DNA from: Trichococcus sp. K1Tr
Lineage (GTDB): Bacteria > Bacillota > Bacilli > Lactobacillales > Aerococcaceae
Reading direction: 5' to 3'
NCBI RefSeq assembly: GCF_028309625.1
Contig: NZ_JAQMHR010000001.1
Coordinates: forward strand, 62,001-126,000
Length of the DNA stretch: 64,000 nt
Of the stretch, positions 44,670 through 53,859 are shown one piece after another; position 1 is the stretch's first letter, and every line of letters starts with the position of its first letter. The notes below the pieces were generated by a model, which ran no database searches, was not told the DNA's origin, and saw only the letters and a list, made by a program, of their open reading frames with translations. The translations under genes and the position numbers were made by a program.

Positions 44670-45509
44670 ATGGAGACATATCAGGAATTTGATGGCATCG
44701 TCTTATCGATCCGAAAACACAGGGAAAAGGATGCTTTGGTAAAAATATTTACGCGTAATCATGGAAAACGGATGTTTTTTGTGAAGAACATCAAAAATCC
44801 GAACCATTCCTTGAAAGCTGCGCTCCTGCCATTCACGAAAGCGACTTATCTGGGCCGCATCAAGGATGACGGCCTCAGCTTCCTGCAGGACAGCCGCGAA
44901 ATCATCCACTTTTCCAAAATGCAGACGGATATCCATCTGAACGCCTACGCGACTTATTTGAACAACCTGGCTGATGCGGCCATCAACGATGCCATCAAGG
45001 CAGCCGACCTCTACGATCTGTTGGAGGAATCCTTGGTCGCCATGCAGAACGGGATGGATGCGGAAATCGTAGTGAACATTTTCGAAATGCGGGTGCTGAA
45101 ATATTTTGGTGCAGCACCGCAATTGCAGGAATGTGTCATCTGTCACAGCAAGCAGGAACCTTTCGATTTTTCGGTCAAATATTCCGGGGCCCTGTGTCAG
45201 GAGCATTATGGGGAAGACCCCAGGAGATCGCATGCAAGCCCTGCAGCTGTCCATTTTGCCCGGATTTTCCAGTTGGTCACGCCGAAGCAAGTCGGGAATA
45301 TCCAGATCAAAGCCGAGACGAAACAGGCGCTCAGAGCCTTCATCGATGAATTATATGAAGAATATGTCGGGATCCGCCTGAAAAGCAAGAGCTTCATCGA
45401 TCAGATGTACGCTTGGGAGACAAAGGTTGAGATCCCATTCCGTTCCGCTTCCGAACCGGAGCCAAATAAGCCGAGCGAAAGCGGACAGTCCGATCCAAGT
45501 AGTTCTTGA
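44670..45509 (+). CDS. recO: DNA repair protein RecO
   Basis: Mediator in the RecFOR pathway. N-terminal OB-fold (FDGIVLSIRKHREKDALVKIF), helical middle, and a partial zinc cluster CVICHSKQEPF...C. 279 residues. The tail carries a Pro/Ser/Glu-rich stretch (EPEPNKPSESGQSDPSSS). ATG at 44670. The glyQS promoter overlaps its stop codon. Confidence 0.94.
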   Translation: METYQEFDGIVLSIRKHREKDALVKIFTRNHGKRMFFVKNIKNPNHSLKAALLPFTKATYLGRIKDDGLSFLQDSREIIHFSKMQTDIHLNAYATYLNNLADAAINDAIKAADLYDLLEESLVAMQNGMDAEIVVNIFEMRVLKYFGAAPQLQECVICHSKQEPFDFSVKYSGALCQEHYGEDPRRSHASPAAVHFARIFQLVTPKQVGNIQIKAETKQALRAFIDELYEEYVGIRLKSKSFIDQMYAWETKVEIPFRSASEPEPNKPSESGQSDPSSS

Positions 45510-45534
45510 CATTATGCAGGAACAAGGCTACTAT
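45506..45534 (+). promoter_or_regulatory. Promoter of glyQS, overlapping the recO stop
   Basis: TTGACA (45506-45511) contains the recO stop TGA (45507-45509); 17-base spacer; TACTAT (45529-45534). Confidence 0.7.
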
Positions 45535-45539
45535 TGAGA

Positions 45540-45748
45540 AGAACTAAATACTGGACGTTGAAGATAAAAGTACCTCTGGTCAGTACCGAAAAGCGAATTT
45601 GGGATAGTGTGAGCCAAAGCGGGAGACTATTGCGGAAAGGCGTATCCGAGTCCTGTAACGAAGTGCCGGCAATTGCCGGAATTAGGGTGGAACCGCGAAA
45701 ATATTCGTCCCTATGTTTCAAGGAGACTTGATGCATAGGGACTTTTTT
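45540..45748 (+). promoter_or_regulatory. T-box riboswitch leader of glyQS
   Basis: Leader of about 210 bases. The stem I distal part GGGATAGTGTGAGCC resembles known glyQS leaders. The T-box AGGGTGGAACCGCG is at 45684-45697. A terminator stem GTCCCTATG/CATAGGGAC with seven T follows (about 45708-45748). GGC at 45639-45641 is the likely glycine specifier. Like other glyQS leaders it is short and seems to lack stem II. Confidence 0.92.
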
Positions 45749-45779
45749 TATGTATTATTTCAAGTGGAGGAGATTTATG

Positions 45780-46691
45780 ATGGAAAACAAATTAACTGTG
45801 CAAAAAATGATTCAATCGCTACAAAATTTTTGGGCAGATCAAGGCTGCCTCTTGATGCAGTCCTATGATACTGAAAAAGGTGCCGGAACAATGAGCCCGT
45901 ACACTTTCTTGCGTGCAATCGGCCCGGAACCTTGGAACGCTGCCTACGTGGAGCCTTCGCGTCGTCCTGCTGACGGCCGTTACGGTGAAAATCCCAACCG
46001 TCTGTACCAACATCACCAATTCCAAGTGGTCATGAAGCCATCACCGGACAATATCCAGGAACTTTATCTGGAAAGTCTGAAAGTATTGGGCATCAATCCG
46101 ATTGAACATGATATCCGCTTTGTAGAAGACAACTGGGAAAACCCTTCATTGGGTTGCGCAGGCTTGGGCTGGGAAGTCTGGTTGGATGGGATGGAAGTCA
46201 CCCAATTTACCTATTTCCAGCAAGTGGGCGGTTTGGAATGCAGCCCTGTCACAAGCGAAATCACCTATGGTTTGGAGCGTCTGGCTTCTTATATCCAGGA
46301 TGTGAACAGTGTCTATGATCTTGAGTGGACAGAGGGCGTGAAATACGGCGAAATCTTCGGCCAGCCGGAATATGAACATTCCAAATATTCATTTGAAGAA
46401 AGCAACGTCGATTTGCTGTTCCAACTGTTTGATTCATTTGAAGCTGAAGCGACGAAACAGATCGAGAATGGTCTCGTGCATCCGGCTTATGACTATGTCC
46501 TGAAGAGTTCGCATGCCTTTAACCTTTTGGATGCAAGAGGTGTCATTTCTGCGACTGACCGCGCGGGGTATCTCGCACGAATCCGCAATATGGCGCGCCA
46601 ACTGGCGAAAGCTTTTGTCCAAAAAAGAAAAGAACTGGGTTTCCCTTTGCTTTCGGATGATCAAAAAGAACTTGCCCTGAAGGAGGACTAA
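45780..46691 (+). CDS. glyQ: Glycyl-tRNA synthetase alpha subunit
   Basis: Catalytic alpha chain of the bacterial alpha2beta2 enzyme. Conserved opening [26 protein letters not shown] in part (about residues 9-34) and [17 protein letters not shown]. 303 residues. ATG at 45780 has nine bases to GGAGG; ATG at 45777 is also possible. glyS starts 4 bases after the stop. Expression is set by the T-box leader. Confidence 0.96.
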   Translation: MENKLTVQKMIQSLQNFWADQGCLLMQSYDTEKGAGTMSPYTFLRAIGPEPWNAAYVEPSRRPADGRYGENPNRLYQHHQFQVVMKPSPDNIQELYLESLKVLGINPIEHDIRFVEDNWENPSLGCAGLGWEVWLDGMEVTQFTYFQQVGGLECSPVTSEITYGLERLASYIQDVNSVYDLEWTEGVKYGEIFGQPEYEHSKYSFEESNVDLLFQLFDSFEAEATKQIENGLVHPAYDYVLKSSHAFNLLDARGVISATDRAGYLARIRNMARQLAKAFVQKRKELGFPLLSDDQKELALKED

Positions 46692-46695
46692 ATTG

Positions 46696-48759
46696 ATGAG
46701 TCAAACTGTATTATTAGAAATCGGACTTGAAGAAATGCCTGCGAAATATGTGCGCAGCAGCAGTATCCAACTGAAAGAAAAAATGGCCGCTTTTTTTGAA
46801 GAAAACCGCATCGGCTTTGATGCTATCGAAATGTATGCGACGCCGAGACGTTTGGCGGTCATCGCCAGCGGAGTCAGCGAGAAGCAGGCGGATTTGGCGG
46901 AAGTCGTCAAAGGACCCGCAAAAAAAATCGCTTTGCAGGCGGACGGCACTTGGTCAAAAGCTGCACTGGGCTTTGTCCGCGGGCAAGGCTTGACTCCTGA
47001 AGACATCTTCTTTGATGAACTGAAGGGTGTGGAGTATGTTTTCGTCAAGAAGGAAATCAACGGAAAAGCTTCATCCGAAGTGCTGAAGGAATTGAATACA
47101 GTCGTTGAGTCTTTGACTTTCCCTGTTTCGATGCATTGGGGCAACCATCATTTCAAGTACATCCGACCGATTCATTGGATTGCGGCATTGGCTGATGCTG
47201 AAATCATCCCATTTCAAGTCTTGGATATCGTTTCAGGCCGGACCACACGCGGTCACCGTTTCTTGGGCGAAGAAGTGACGTTGGCGCATGCAGGCGAGTA
47301 TGTGGAGAAATTGGCGGAACAACACGTCATCTCCGATCAGGAAAAAAGGAAAAACATGATCTGGGCCCAATTCCAACAGATTGAAGCTGAAAATGGCTGG
47401 ATTATCCCTAACGACGAAATCTTATTGGAAGAAGTCACTTCTCTGGTCGAATACCCGACAGCCTTCTTCGGTGAATACGACAGCAAATATTTGACATTGC
47501 CGGCAGATGTATTGATCACATCGATGAAGGACCACCAACGCTATTTCGAAGTGAAGGACAAATCCGGCAAACTGTTGCCGTATTTCATATCCGTCCGCAA
47601 CGGGAATGGCATATTCATCGATAACGTGAAAAAAGGCAACGAGAAAGTCCTGACAGCAAGGCTTGAGGACGGCCTGTTCTTCTTCAACGAAGACCAACGC
47701 ATCACCATCGCTCAGTCGGTCGAAAAATTGAAGAAAGTCACATTCCATTCGAAAATCGGCTCCATTCATGATAAGATGGACAACACAGCGAAAATCGCTG
47801 CCCATCTTGCTGATGTGCTTGATCTGGAAGAGGACGACAAAACACAATTGTTGCGTGCGGCTTCCATCTACAAGTTTGACTTGGTGACCAACATGGTTTC
47901 CGAGTTTACGGAACTGCAAGGCATCATGGGTGAGGTCTATGCGTTGCAACAAGGCGAAACCTCTGCTGTAGCAACCGCAATCCGCGAACATTACTTGCCG
48001 GTATCCAGTGAAGGCGAATTGCCGGGAACCCAAATCGGAGCAGTTTTGGCGATGGCGGACAAATTGGACAGCATCATCAGTTTCTTCCTGCAGGGTATGG
48101 TTCCGACAGGATCGAACGACCCGTATGCTTTGCGCCGTCAAATGATCGGGGTCATTCAGATCATCGAGAAATACCAATGGTCATTCTCGTTGGATGAATT
48201 GTTGTCTGCCTTGTTGACGGAGGTTTATGCGGTTGAAGATGCAGAATCGTTCGATAAAACAATGAATGAACTTGCCGTTTTCGCAAATGGCCGTATCCAA
48301 CAGAAACTTCAAACCTACGGCATCCGTTATGATATAGTGGAAGCTGTGCTGCAATCCGGCGAAAAAGACGTCAACACCCTATTTGCTAACGCCAAAGTAT
48401 TGCAGGCGCACAGTGAAGAGGAATCATTCAAGGCGATCATGGAAGCTCTTGCGCGCGTCGTAAACATTTCCGGAAATCCTGATGAATCGATTCCCGTCCA
48501 GAAAGATCTGCTGGAAACAGCCAGCGAGAAGAATCTGTATGTGCAGATCAACCATCTCGATTTGGCTCTGTCCCACGGCGATCCGGAAGCGGATTACGCT
48601 GCATTGGCTGCGATTTCGCCATACATTGAAGCTTATTTCGATGAAAATATGGTCATGGTCGAGGATATTGCTATCCGCAGCAACCGTTTGAATACGCTCG
48701 GCAACCTGACCTTGAGCATTCTGCAGTTTGCTGATGTCAGAAAATTGATCCTTAAATAG
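46696..48759 (+). CDS. glyS: Glycyl-tRNA synthetase beta subunit
   Basis: 687-residue beta chain: N-terminal LLEIGLEEMPAKYV, B3/B4-like and HD-like middle regions (HFKYIRPIHWIAAL), and the C-terminal anticodon-binding DALR-type domain. ATG at 46696 after GAAGGAGGAC; TTG at 46693 is too close. Operon partner of glyQ. Confidence 0.96.
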   Translation: MSQTVLLEIGLEEMPAKYVRSSSIQLKEKMAAFFEENRIGFDAIEMYATPRRLAVIASGVSEKQADLAEVVKGPAKKIALQADGTWSKAALGFVRGQGLTPEDIFFDELKGVEYVFVKKEINGKASSEVLKELNTVVESLTFPVSMHWGNHHFKYIRPIHWIAALADAEIIPFQVLDIVSGRTTRGHRFLGEEVTLAHAGEYVEKLAEQHVISDQEKRKNMIWAQFQQIEAENGWIIPNDEILLEEVTSLVEYPTAFFGEYDSKYLTLPADVLITSMKDHQRYFEVKDKSGKLLPYFISVRNGNGIFIDNVKKGNEKVLTARLEDGLFFFNEDQRITIAQSVEKLKKVTFHSKIGSIHDKMDNTAKIAAHLADVLDLEEDDKTQLLRAASIYKFDLVTNMVSEFTELQGIMGEVYALQQGETSAVATAIREHYLPVSSEGELPGTQIGAVLAMADKLDSIISFFLQGMVPTGSNDPYALRRQMIGVIQIIEKYQWSFSLDELLSALLTEVYAVEDAESFDKTMNELAVFANGRIQQKLQTYGIRYDIVEAVLQSGEKDVNTLFANAKVLQAHSEEESFKAIMEALARVVNISGNPDESIPVQKDLLETASEKNLYVQINHLDLALSHGDPEADYAALAAISPYIEAYFDENMVMVEDIAIRSNRLNTLGNLTLSILQFADVRKLILK

Positions 48760-48764
48760 TGAAG

Positions 48765-48811
48765 TGATGGAGGCGGGGCTAACATTGTTTACTCCCGGCT
48801 CCATCATTTTG
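48765..48811 (+). terminator. Probable terminator after glyS
   Basis: TGATGGAG..CGGG pairs with CCCG..CTCCATCA over a long loop; only four T follow, so it may be leaky. Confidence 0.55.
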
Positions 48812-48879
48812 TCTTCCGCCGGGTGCGGGCTGGATCAATACCTTCAAGACTGTATTTTCTTTTCGTTTTTTGGTTAATA

Positions 48880-49030
48880 TGGTAAATTAAGAGGGAAGAA
48901 TGAGCGCTTCAATCGTCGGAGCTCAAATTATTTGTTAAAGATACTCGTCCGAATTATTGACTGCGGAAGCGCATTTGAAAAAGGTGGACCAATCGAATCA
49001 TTTTGTTCGGCATAAAGAATGCCGAACAGT
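48880..49030 (+). promoter_or_regulatory. Extended -10 and structured leader of obg
   Basis: TGG-TAAATT (48880-48888) is an extended -10. The leader that follows has an outer pairing GCGCTTC (48903-48909) with GAAGCGC (48965-48971), an inner TCGGA (48916-48920) with TCCGA (48948-48952), and a perfect 10-bp hairpin TGTTCGGCAT/ATGCCGAACA (49004-49028) followed by GTTTT just before the ribosome site. The usual upstream rplU-rpmA genes are missing. A regulatory role is inference. Confidence 0.5.
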
Positions 49031-49049
49031 TTTCCAAGGGGGAAAAAAG

Positions 49050-50357
49050 ATGTCAATGTTTTTGGATCATGCAAAAGTGCATGTAAAAGCCGGTAAAGGC
49101 GGCGATGGAATGGTAGCGTTCCGTCGCGAAAAGTATGTTCCCGATGGGGGTCCTGCAGGTGGCGATGGCGGCCGTGGGGGAAGCATCATATTTGAAGTGG
49201 ATCCAGGTCTGCGCACGTTATTGGATTTCCGCTATAACCGTAATTTCAGAGGTAAGCCCGGCGAAAACGGCATGAGCAAAAGCATGTTCGGCCGCGGCGC
49301 AAAAGACACAATCGTAAGGGTTCCGCCTGGCACGATTGTACGCAATGCGGAAACAAAAGAACTCATCGCTGATTTGACCGAACCTGGGCAACAGGCTGTA
49401 GTCGCAAGAGGCGGACGCGGCGGACGCGGGAATAACCGTTTTGCCACTGCGAGAAATCCTGCACCCGAAATCGCCGAAAATGGTGAACCTGGGCAAGAGC
49501 TGGAGTTGGAGCTTGAGCTGAAAGTCATCGCGGACGTCGGTTTGGTAGGCTTCCCGTCAGTAGGTAAATCGACATTGCTGTCGATCGTGTCAAAAGCGAA
49601 ACCAAAAATCGCAGCCTATCACTTCACTACGCTTGTGCCTAACTTAGGTATGGTACAGACACGCAGCGGAGAAGAGTTTGTCATGGCCGATTTACCGGGA
49701 TTGATCGAGGGCGCGTCCCAAGGCGTCGGTCTGGGGATCCAATTTTTGCGCCACATCGAGCGCACAAGAGTCATTCTGCATGTCATTGATATGGGCGGCA
49801 CAGAAGGCAGAGATCCATTCGATGACTATGAAAAAATCAATAAGGAATTGGAAAGTTACCAATTGCGTTTGCTGGAAAGACCGACCGTCATTGTAGCCAA
49901 TAAAATGGATGTGGCGGAAGCGGAAGATAATCTTGAAATCTTCAAACAGCAAATCGCCGAAAAATTCGGTGATGACGAAGCACCAAGGATTTTCCCGATT
50001 TCAGCCTGGTCGACCACCGGCGTAGCCGAATTGTTGGATTACACTGCTGAAGTTCTGAAGGACACGCCTGAGTTCCCATTATTCGATGAAGAAGAAGTCG
50101 AATCATCCGTCCTTTACAAATTCGAAGAAAATCAAGAACAGTTCACTATCGGACGCGATCCAGATTCCACATGGGTATTGGGCGGCGAAAGACTGGAAAA
50201 ACTATTCAACATGACCAATTTTGCTCATGACGAAAGCATCATGCGTTTCGCGCGTCAATTGCGTTCCATGGGCGTAGATGAAAAACTGAGGGCTAAGGGA
50301 GCGAAAGATGGCGACATGGTCCGCATCATGACCTACCATTTTGAGTTCGTCGATTAA
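49050..50357 (+). CDS. obg: GTPase Obg (CgtA)
   Basis: Ribosome-assembly and stress GTPase. Glycine-rich Obg fold (about 1-158), G domain with [23 protein letters not shown] and NKMD, then the C-terminal OCT domain (about 350-435). 435 residues. ATG at 49050 after AAGGGGGAAAAA; the frame to 48957 runs through the leader hairpin and is not translated from a ribosome site. Confidence 0.97.
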   Translation: MSMFLDHAKVHVKAGKGGDGMVAFRREKYVPDGGPAGGDGGRGGSIIFEVDPGLRTLLDFRYNRNFRGKPGENGMSKSMFGRGAKDTIVRVPPGTIVRNAETKELIADLTEPGQQAVVARGGRGGRGNNRFATARNPAPEIAENGEPGQELELELELKVIADVGLVGFPSVGKSTLLSIVSKAKPKIAAYHFTTLVPNLGMVQTRSGEEFVMADLPGLIEGASQGVGLGIQFLRHIERTRVILHVIDMGGTEGRDPFDDYEKINKELESYQLRLLERPTVIVANKMDVAEAEDNLEIFKQQIAEKFGDDEAPRIFPISAWSTTGVAELLDYTAEVLKDTPEFPLFDEEEVESSVLYKFEENQEQFTIGRDPDSTWVLGGERLEKLFNMTNFAHDESIMRFARQLRSMGVDEKLRAKGAKDGDMVRIMTYHFEFVD

Positions 50358-50395
50358 AAAGCAACACCAGTATCATTAAATGGGGGATAATTATC

Positions 50396-52255
50396 GTGAC
50401 ATTACAGACACGCTCCGTTCCATTGGATGGGATGCGGGCGCTTGCGATTCTTGCCATCATTTTCTATCATTTGATGCCTCATGTTTTGCCTGGCGGCTAC
50501 TTGGCAGTAAACATCTTTTTCGTCCTGACTGGTTATTTCATCACAGCGTCTGTGATCGAAGAATACGGCCAAAAGGAAAAATTGGCTTACAAGCGCTATT
50601 TGGCCAGAAGGTTCAACAGATTGTTCCTGCCGTTGCTGGGGATGTTGGTTTCGGTGACTGCCTATATCACTTTGTTCCAAAGGGACTTATTGCTTAATTT
50701 GCGGCCTTGGCTCCTTACGTCATTGGGGATGGTCAACAACTGGTGGCAAATTTCTGTTGGCGGTTCGTATTTTGAACAATTCTATGTGCAATCACCTTTC
50801 CTGCATCTCTGGTTCCTTTCGGTTATGAGCCAATTCTATGTCATCTGGCCTTTGGTTGTGCTGTTGCTGTTGGCACTTTTCAAGGATAAACGGATCATCC
50901 TTTACACAGCGGTCGGACTTTCTTTGTTTTCTGCCCTTACGATGGCCATGCTGTATGTACCAGGAGAGGACGCTTCTCGCGTCTATTATGGGACGGATAC
51001 GCGCTTGTTTTCATTTATGATCGGCAGTGCGCTGTCGGTTGTTTGGCCGTTAGCGAAATTGAACGAGCCGGTGTCGAAACGAACGAAGCGAAGATTGACG
51101 CTTGCGGGCTTTTTCAGCTACGCTGTTCTCGGTTTGATGTTCAGCAGGATGCTGGATAGCCAGTCATTCACCTACAGAGGCGGAATGTACCTTAACAGCA
51201 TCATTATCGGCGTTGCGGTAGTCTTAACAGCGCATCCGGCAACGAGCCTTTCAAGAATGATGCGGTTCAAACCGATTCAGTGGCTCGGCAGGCGGAGTTT
51301 CCTGCTGTATCTCTGGTACTATCCTGTCATTTCCCTTTATCAAGCGAAAGTAGTCGATACGAGCGTTGATCCCGGACGGCATATATTGATCCAGCTGGCA
51401 ATCATGCTGAGCCTTTCCGAAATAGGCTACCAAATATTCGAAAAAAAGCGTTGGAAGATGACGTCCGTGCAGTCTTGGCGACCTGCCGATACGATTGCCC
51501 GAATGAAGGCTTCAGGATCCGAAGGTTCAACCAGGCCTTTTTCGTTAAACCTTGCGGCATTCGTCGGGTTCTGCTTGTTGCTGACCGCTCTGACGGGATT
51601 TGTCCAAGCACGATCCGGCGAGAATGCCGCTGTGCTGGAACTGCGTGAGCAGATCGCTGCCAGCCAAAGCAAAATGGAAGAGATCAATCGCGACGATTCC
51701 ACCCGCAGCAGGGCCATCAACAATATCGAAGGGCTCGAACGAGAGACTGTTTTGTTTGCTCACGGCGCGGATATTACCTTCATAGGCGATTCCGTGCTGC
51801 TTTCCGTCGCGGATCAGCTGGTTACGATTTTCGGTCGGGCAGTTGTCGAAGGTGCAGTCAGCAGGCAGCTCTACCAAACCACTGAGGTGATTGCTGACTT
51901 GGAAAAACGGGAACAATTGCATGACACAGTCGTGGTCTTTCTGGGTTCCAACGGGACTTTCACTCAGACGCAAATGGAAACTTTCATAAAGGAAATCGGG
52001 ACAACCCGAGATCTGTTTTTCCTCACGACGAATGTACCGCGAATCTGGAAGGACAGCGTGAACGAGCAGTTGGCGCTTGCCGAAAGCAACCATTCCAATG
52101 TCCACATTTTGGATTGGAATGCCTACAGCAACGGACACGACGAGTGGCTTCTGGAGGACCAGGTCCATCCGAATCCGATGGGCGCGCAACAATTGGCCCT
52201 TTTTGTGGCAGAGGAAATCTATCAAGAATTAAATGATGAAAATGGGAGCAACTGA
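50396..52255 (+). CDS. OatA-like membrane acyltransferase with SGNH domain
   Basis: 619 residues. Acyltransferase-3 domain with about ten membrane helices ([19 protein letters not shown] at the start), one more helix near 380-400, then an extracellular SGNH domain with nucleophile region [14 protein letters not shown] and Asp-His in DQVHPNP. This is the layout of peptidoglycan O-acetyltransferase OatA, which gives lysozyme resistance; acetylation of another wall polymer is possible. GTG at 50396 after GGGGGATAAT. rnz follows 2 bases after. Confidence 0.88.
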   Translation: MTLQTRSVPLDGMRALAILAIIFYHLMPHVLPGGYLAVNIFFVLTGYFITASVIEEYGQKEKLAYKRYLARRFNRLFLPLLGMLVSVTAYITLFQRDLLLNLRPWLLTSLGMVNNWWQISVGGSYFEQFYVQSPFLHLWFLSVMSQFYVIWPLVVLLLLALFKDKRIILYTAVGLSLFSALTMAMLYVPGEDASRVYYGTDTRLFSFMIGSALSVVWPLAKLNEPVSKRTKRRLTLAGFFSYAVLGLMFSRMLDSQSFTYRGGMYLNSIIIGVAVVLTAHPATSLSRMMRFKPIQWLGRRSFLLYLWYYPVISLYQAKVVDTSVDPGRHILIQLAIMLSLSEIGYQIFEKKRWKMTSVQSWRPADTIARMKASGSEGSTRPFSLNLAAFVGFCLLLTALTGFVQARSGENAAVLELREQIAASQSKMEEINRDDSTRSRAINNIEGLERETVLFAHGADITFIGDSVLLSVADQLVTIFGRAVVEGAVSRQLYQTTEVIADLEKREQLHDTVVVFLGSNGTFTQTQMETFIKEIGTTRDLFFLTTNVPRIWKDSVNEQLALAESNHSNVHILDWNAYSNGHDEWLLEDQVHPNPMGAQQLALFVAEEIYQELNDENGSN

Positions 52256-52257
52256 TT

Positions 52258-53193
52258 ATGAAAATTCAATTTTTAGGCACCGGAGCGGGTGTTCCTTCCA
52301 CCAGCAGAAATCTTTCCAGCATAGCATTGAAATTGTTGGATGAACGCAATGCCATCTGGCTTTTTGACTGCGGAGAGGGGACACAGCAGCGTGTGCTCAA
52401 AACAACGATCCGGCCCAGGAAAGTCGAAAAGATCTTCATCACCCATCTGCATGGAGATCATATATTCGGCTTGCCCGGGTTCTTGAGCAGCCGGGCTTTC
52501 CAAGGCGGAAATACGCCTTTGAACATCTATGGGCCTGTGGGAATCAAGGAATTTGTGCTGACCAGTCTGCGCATATCCCAGTCCCACCTGCGCTATCCGA
52601 TCTTCTTTCATGAAATAACCGAAGATGGCGTAGTCTTTGAAGACGAGCAGTTCCGTGTGAGTTGCGCAAGACTGAATCACGGCATCGTTTCTTACGGGTA
52701 CCGTGTCGAAGAGGCCGACTATCCGGGCGAGCTGCAGGCCGATAAGCTGAAAGAGATGGATGTTCCCGCGGGACCTCTCTACGGAAAGCTGAAAAATGGG
52801 GAGACCGTTGTTTTGCCTGACGGGAGAACCATCAATGGGCTGGATTTTATCGGGAAAACGACTAAAGGACGCGTCGTAACGATTCTGGGCGACACAAGGA
52901 GAACGAAAAATACGGTCATTTTGGCAAAAAATGCCGATGTGTTGGTTCATGAGAGCACCTTCGGGAAGGAAGACCAAGCGATTGCGTCGGATTATTTCCA
53001 TTCCACCTGTATCGATGCAGCCAACGTGGCCAAAGAAGCAAACGTCAACCAACTTTATTTGACTCATATCAGCGCGCGTTACCTCAACGGCAATGCGCAT
53101 CAGTTGCAGCGGGATGCCCGCAAAGTCTTTCCCAACACGAAACTCGTCAACGATTATGATGAGTTCGAGATAGCCTTAACGAAACAATCGTAA
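52258..53193 (+). CDS. rnz: Ribonuclease Z
   Basis: Metallo-beta-lactamase-fold endonuclease for tRNA 3' ends. Zinc motif [13 protein letters not shown], further ligands in [18 protein letters not shown] and HFHSTC-type C-terminal region (DYFHSTC). 311 residues. ATG at 52258, two bases after the acyltransferase stop. It matters here because the tRNA-Arg genes in this window lack encoded CCA. Confidence 0.95.
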   Translation: MKIQFLGTGAGVPSTSRNLSSIALKLLDERNAIWLFDCGEGTQQRVLKTTIRPRKVEKIFITHLHGDHIFGLPGFLSSRAFQGGNTPLNIYGPVGIKEFVLTSLRISQSHLRYPIFFHEITEDGVVFEDEQFRVSCARLNHGIVSYGYRVEEADYPGELQADKLKEMDVPAGPLYGKLKNGETVVLPDGRTINGLDFIGKTTKGRVVTILGDTRRTKNTVILAKNADVLVHESTFGKEDQAIASDYFHSTCIDAANVAKEANVNQLYLTHISARYLNGNAHQLQRDARKVFPNTKLVNDYDEFEIALTKQS

Positions 53194-53307
53194 AAAAATT
53201 ATGTTGATTTGAGAATCGGATCGCATCTAAGCGCTATAAGTTGACTAGGGAACTGCAAAAAGATGATAATAAGGGTGGGAAATATCAAAATGAGTGGGGC
53301 GATTGTA

Positions 53308-53718
53308 ATGAAAAATCAATGGAGATTAGTAGCGGGCATTATTTTGATCATCATCATTGTGTTGTTTGCCGTTTTCAATGTCGATTCTGTGCCGGTCAAT
53401 TTTGGTTTCGCTGTTGTGGATGGACCCCTTATCATCGTCATCCTGGTTTCTCTCCTGATGGGCTCGCTCATCACCTTGCTGGTTGCGACAGGCAGTGCAA
53501 CGAAGAAGAACAAGGAATTCAAACAGATGCGCGCTGAAATCAATACAAAAGGTAAGGAAATCCAAAATGCAGTCGATGCGACGAAAGTCGGGTATGAACA
53601 GCAAATCGCTGATCTGCGGACGGAATTGACTCAGAAAGACAACAAAATCAATTCGCTTGAAGAAGAATTGATCAAGAAGTTTACTGGGGGAAGCCCGGAT
53701 CAGCCAAGCGGTGTTTGA
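53308..53718 (+). CDS. LapA-domain (DUF1049) membrane protein
   Basis: 136 residues. Two N-terminal membrane helices (VAGIILIIIIVLFAVF and IIVILVSLLMGSLITLLV) joined by the NVDSVPVNFGF turn, then a cytoplasmic coiled coil (about 65-125). This is the small LapA family, known in lipopolysaccharide-related or unknown roles; in Firmicutes the role is open. ATG at 53308 is preferred from family alignment; ATG at 53290 also has a ribosome site. Ends before a strong terminator. Confidence 0.83.
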   Translation: MKNQWRLVAGIILIIIIVLFAVFNVDSVPVNFGFAVVDGPLIIVILVSLLMGSLITLLVATGSATKKNKEFKQMRAEINTKGKEIQNAVDATKVGYEQQIADLRTELTQKDNKINSLEEELIKKFTGGSPDQPSGV

Positions 53719-53767
53719 AGAAAATAGAGCGGCAGATCTTCCTGATCTGCCACTTTCAGTTGCAAAG

Positions 53768-53803
53768 AAAAGACTAGAACGAGTTCAGCTTCTAGTCTTT
53801 TTT
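53768..53803 (+). terminator. Terminator after the LapA-like gene
   Basis: AAAAGACTAGAA pairs perfectly with TTCTAGTCTTTT around a ten-base loop; T-run. A second weaker hairpin GGCAGATC/GATCTGCC lies about 30 bases upstream. Confidence 0.9.
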
Positions 53804-53859
53804 GGATTAGTGGGAGCCTCCGTGCGCCTGCATAGTTTATATAGTTAGGAGTCGGTAAA

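Noticed and set aside
47422-48177. 251-codon open frame on the minus strand opposite glyS
   Set aside because: Same reason: fully antisense to a canonical gene, no ribosome site.
52273-53100. 275-codon open frame on the minus strand opposite rnz
   Set aside because: Shadow of the rnz codon pattern; no start signal and no recognisable domain.
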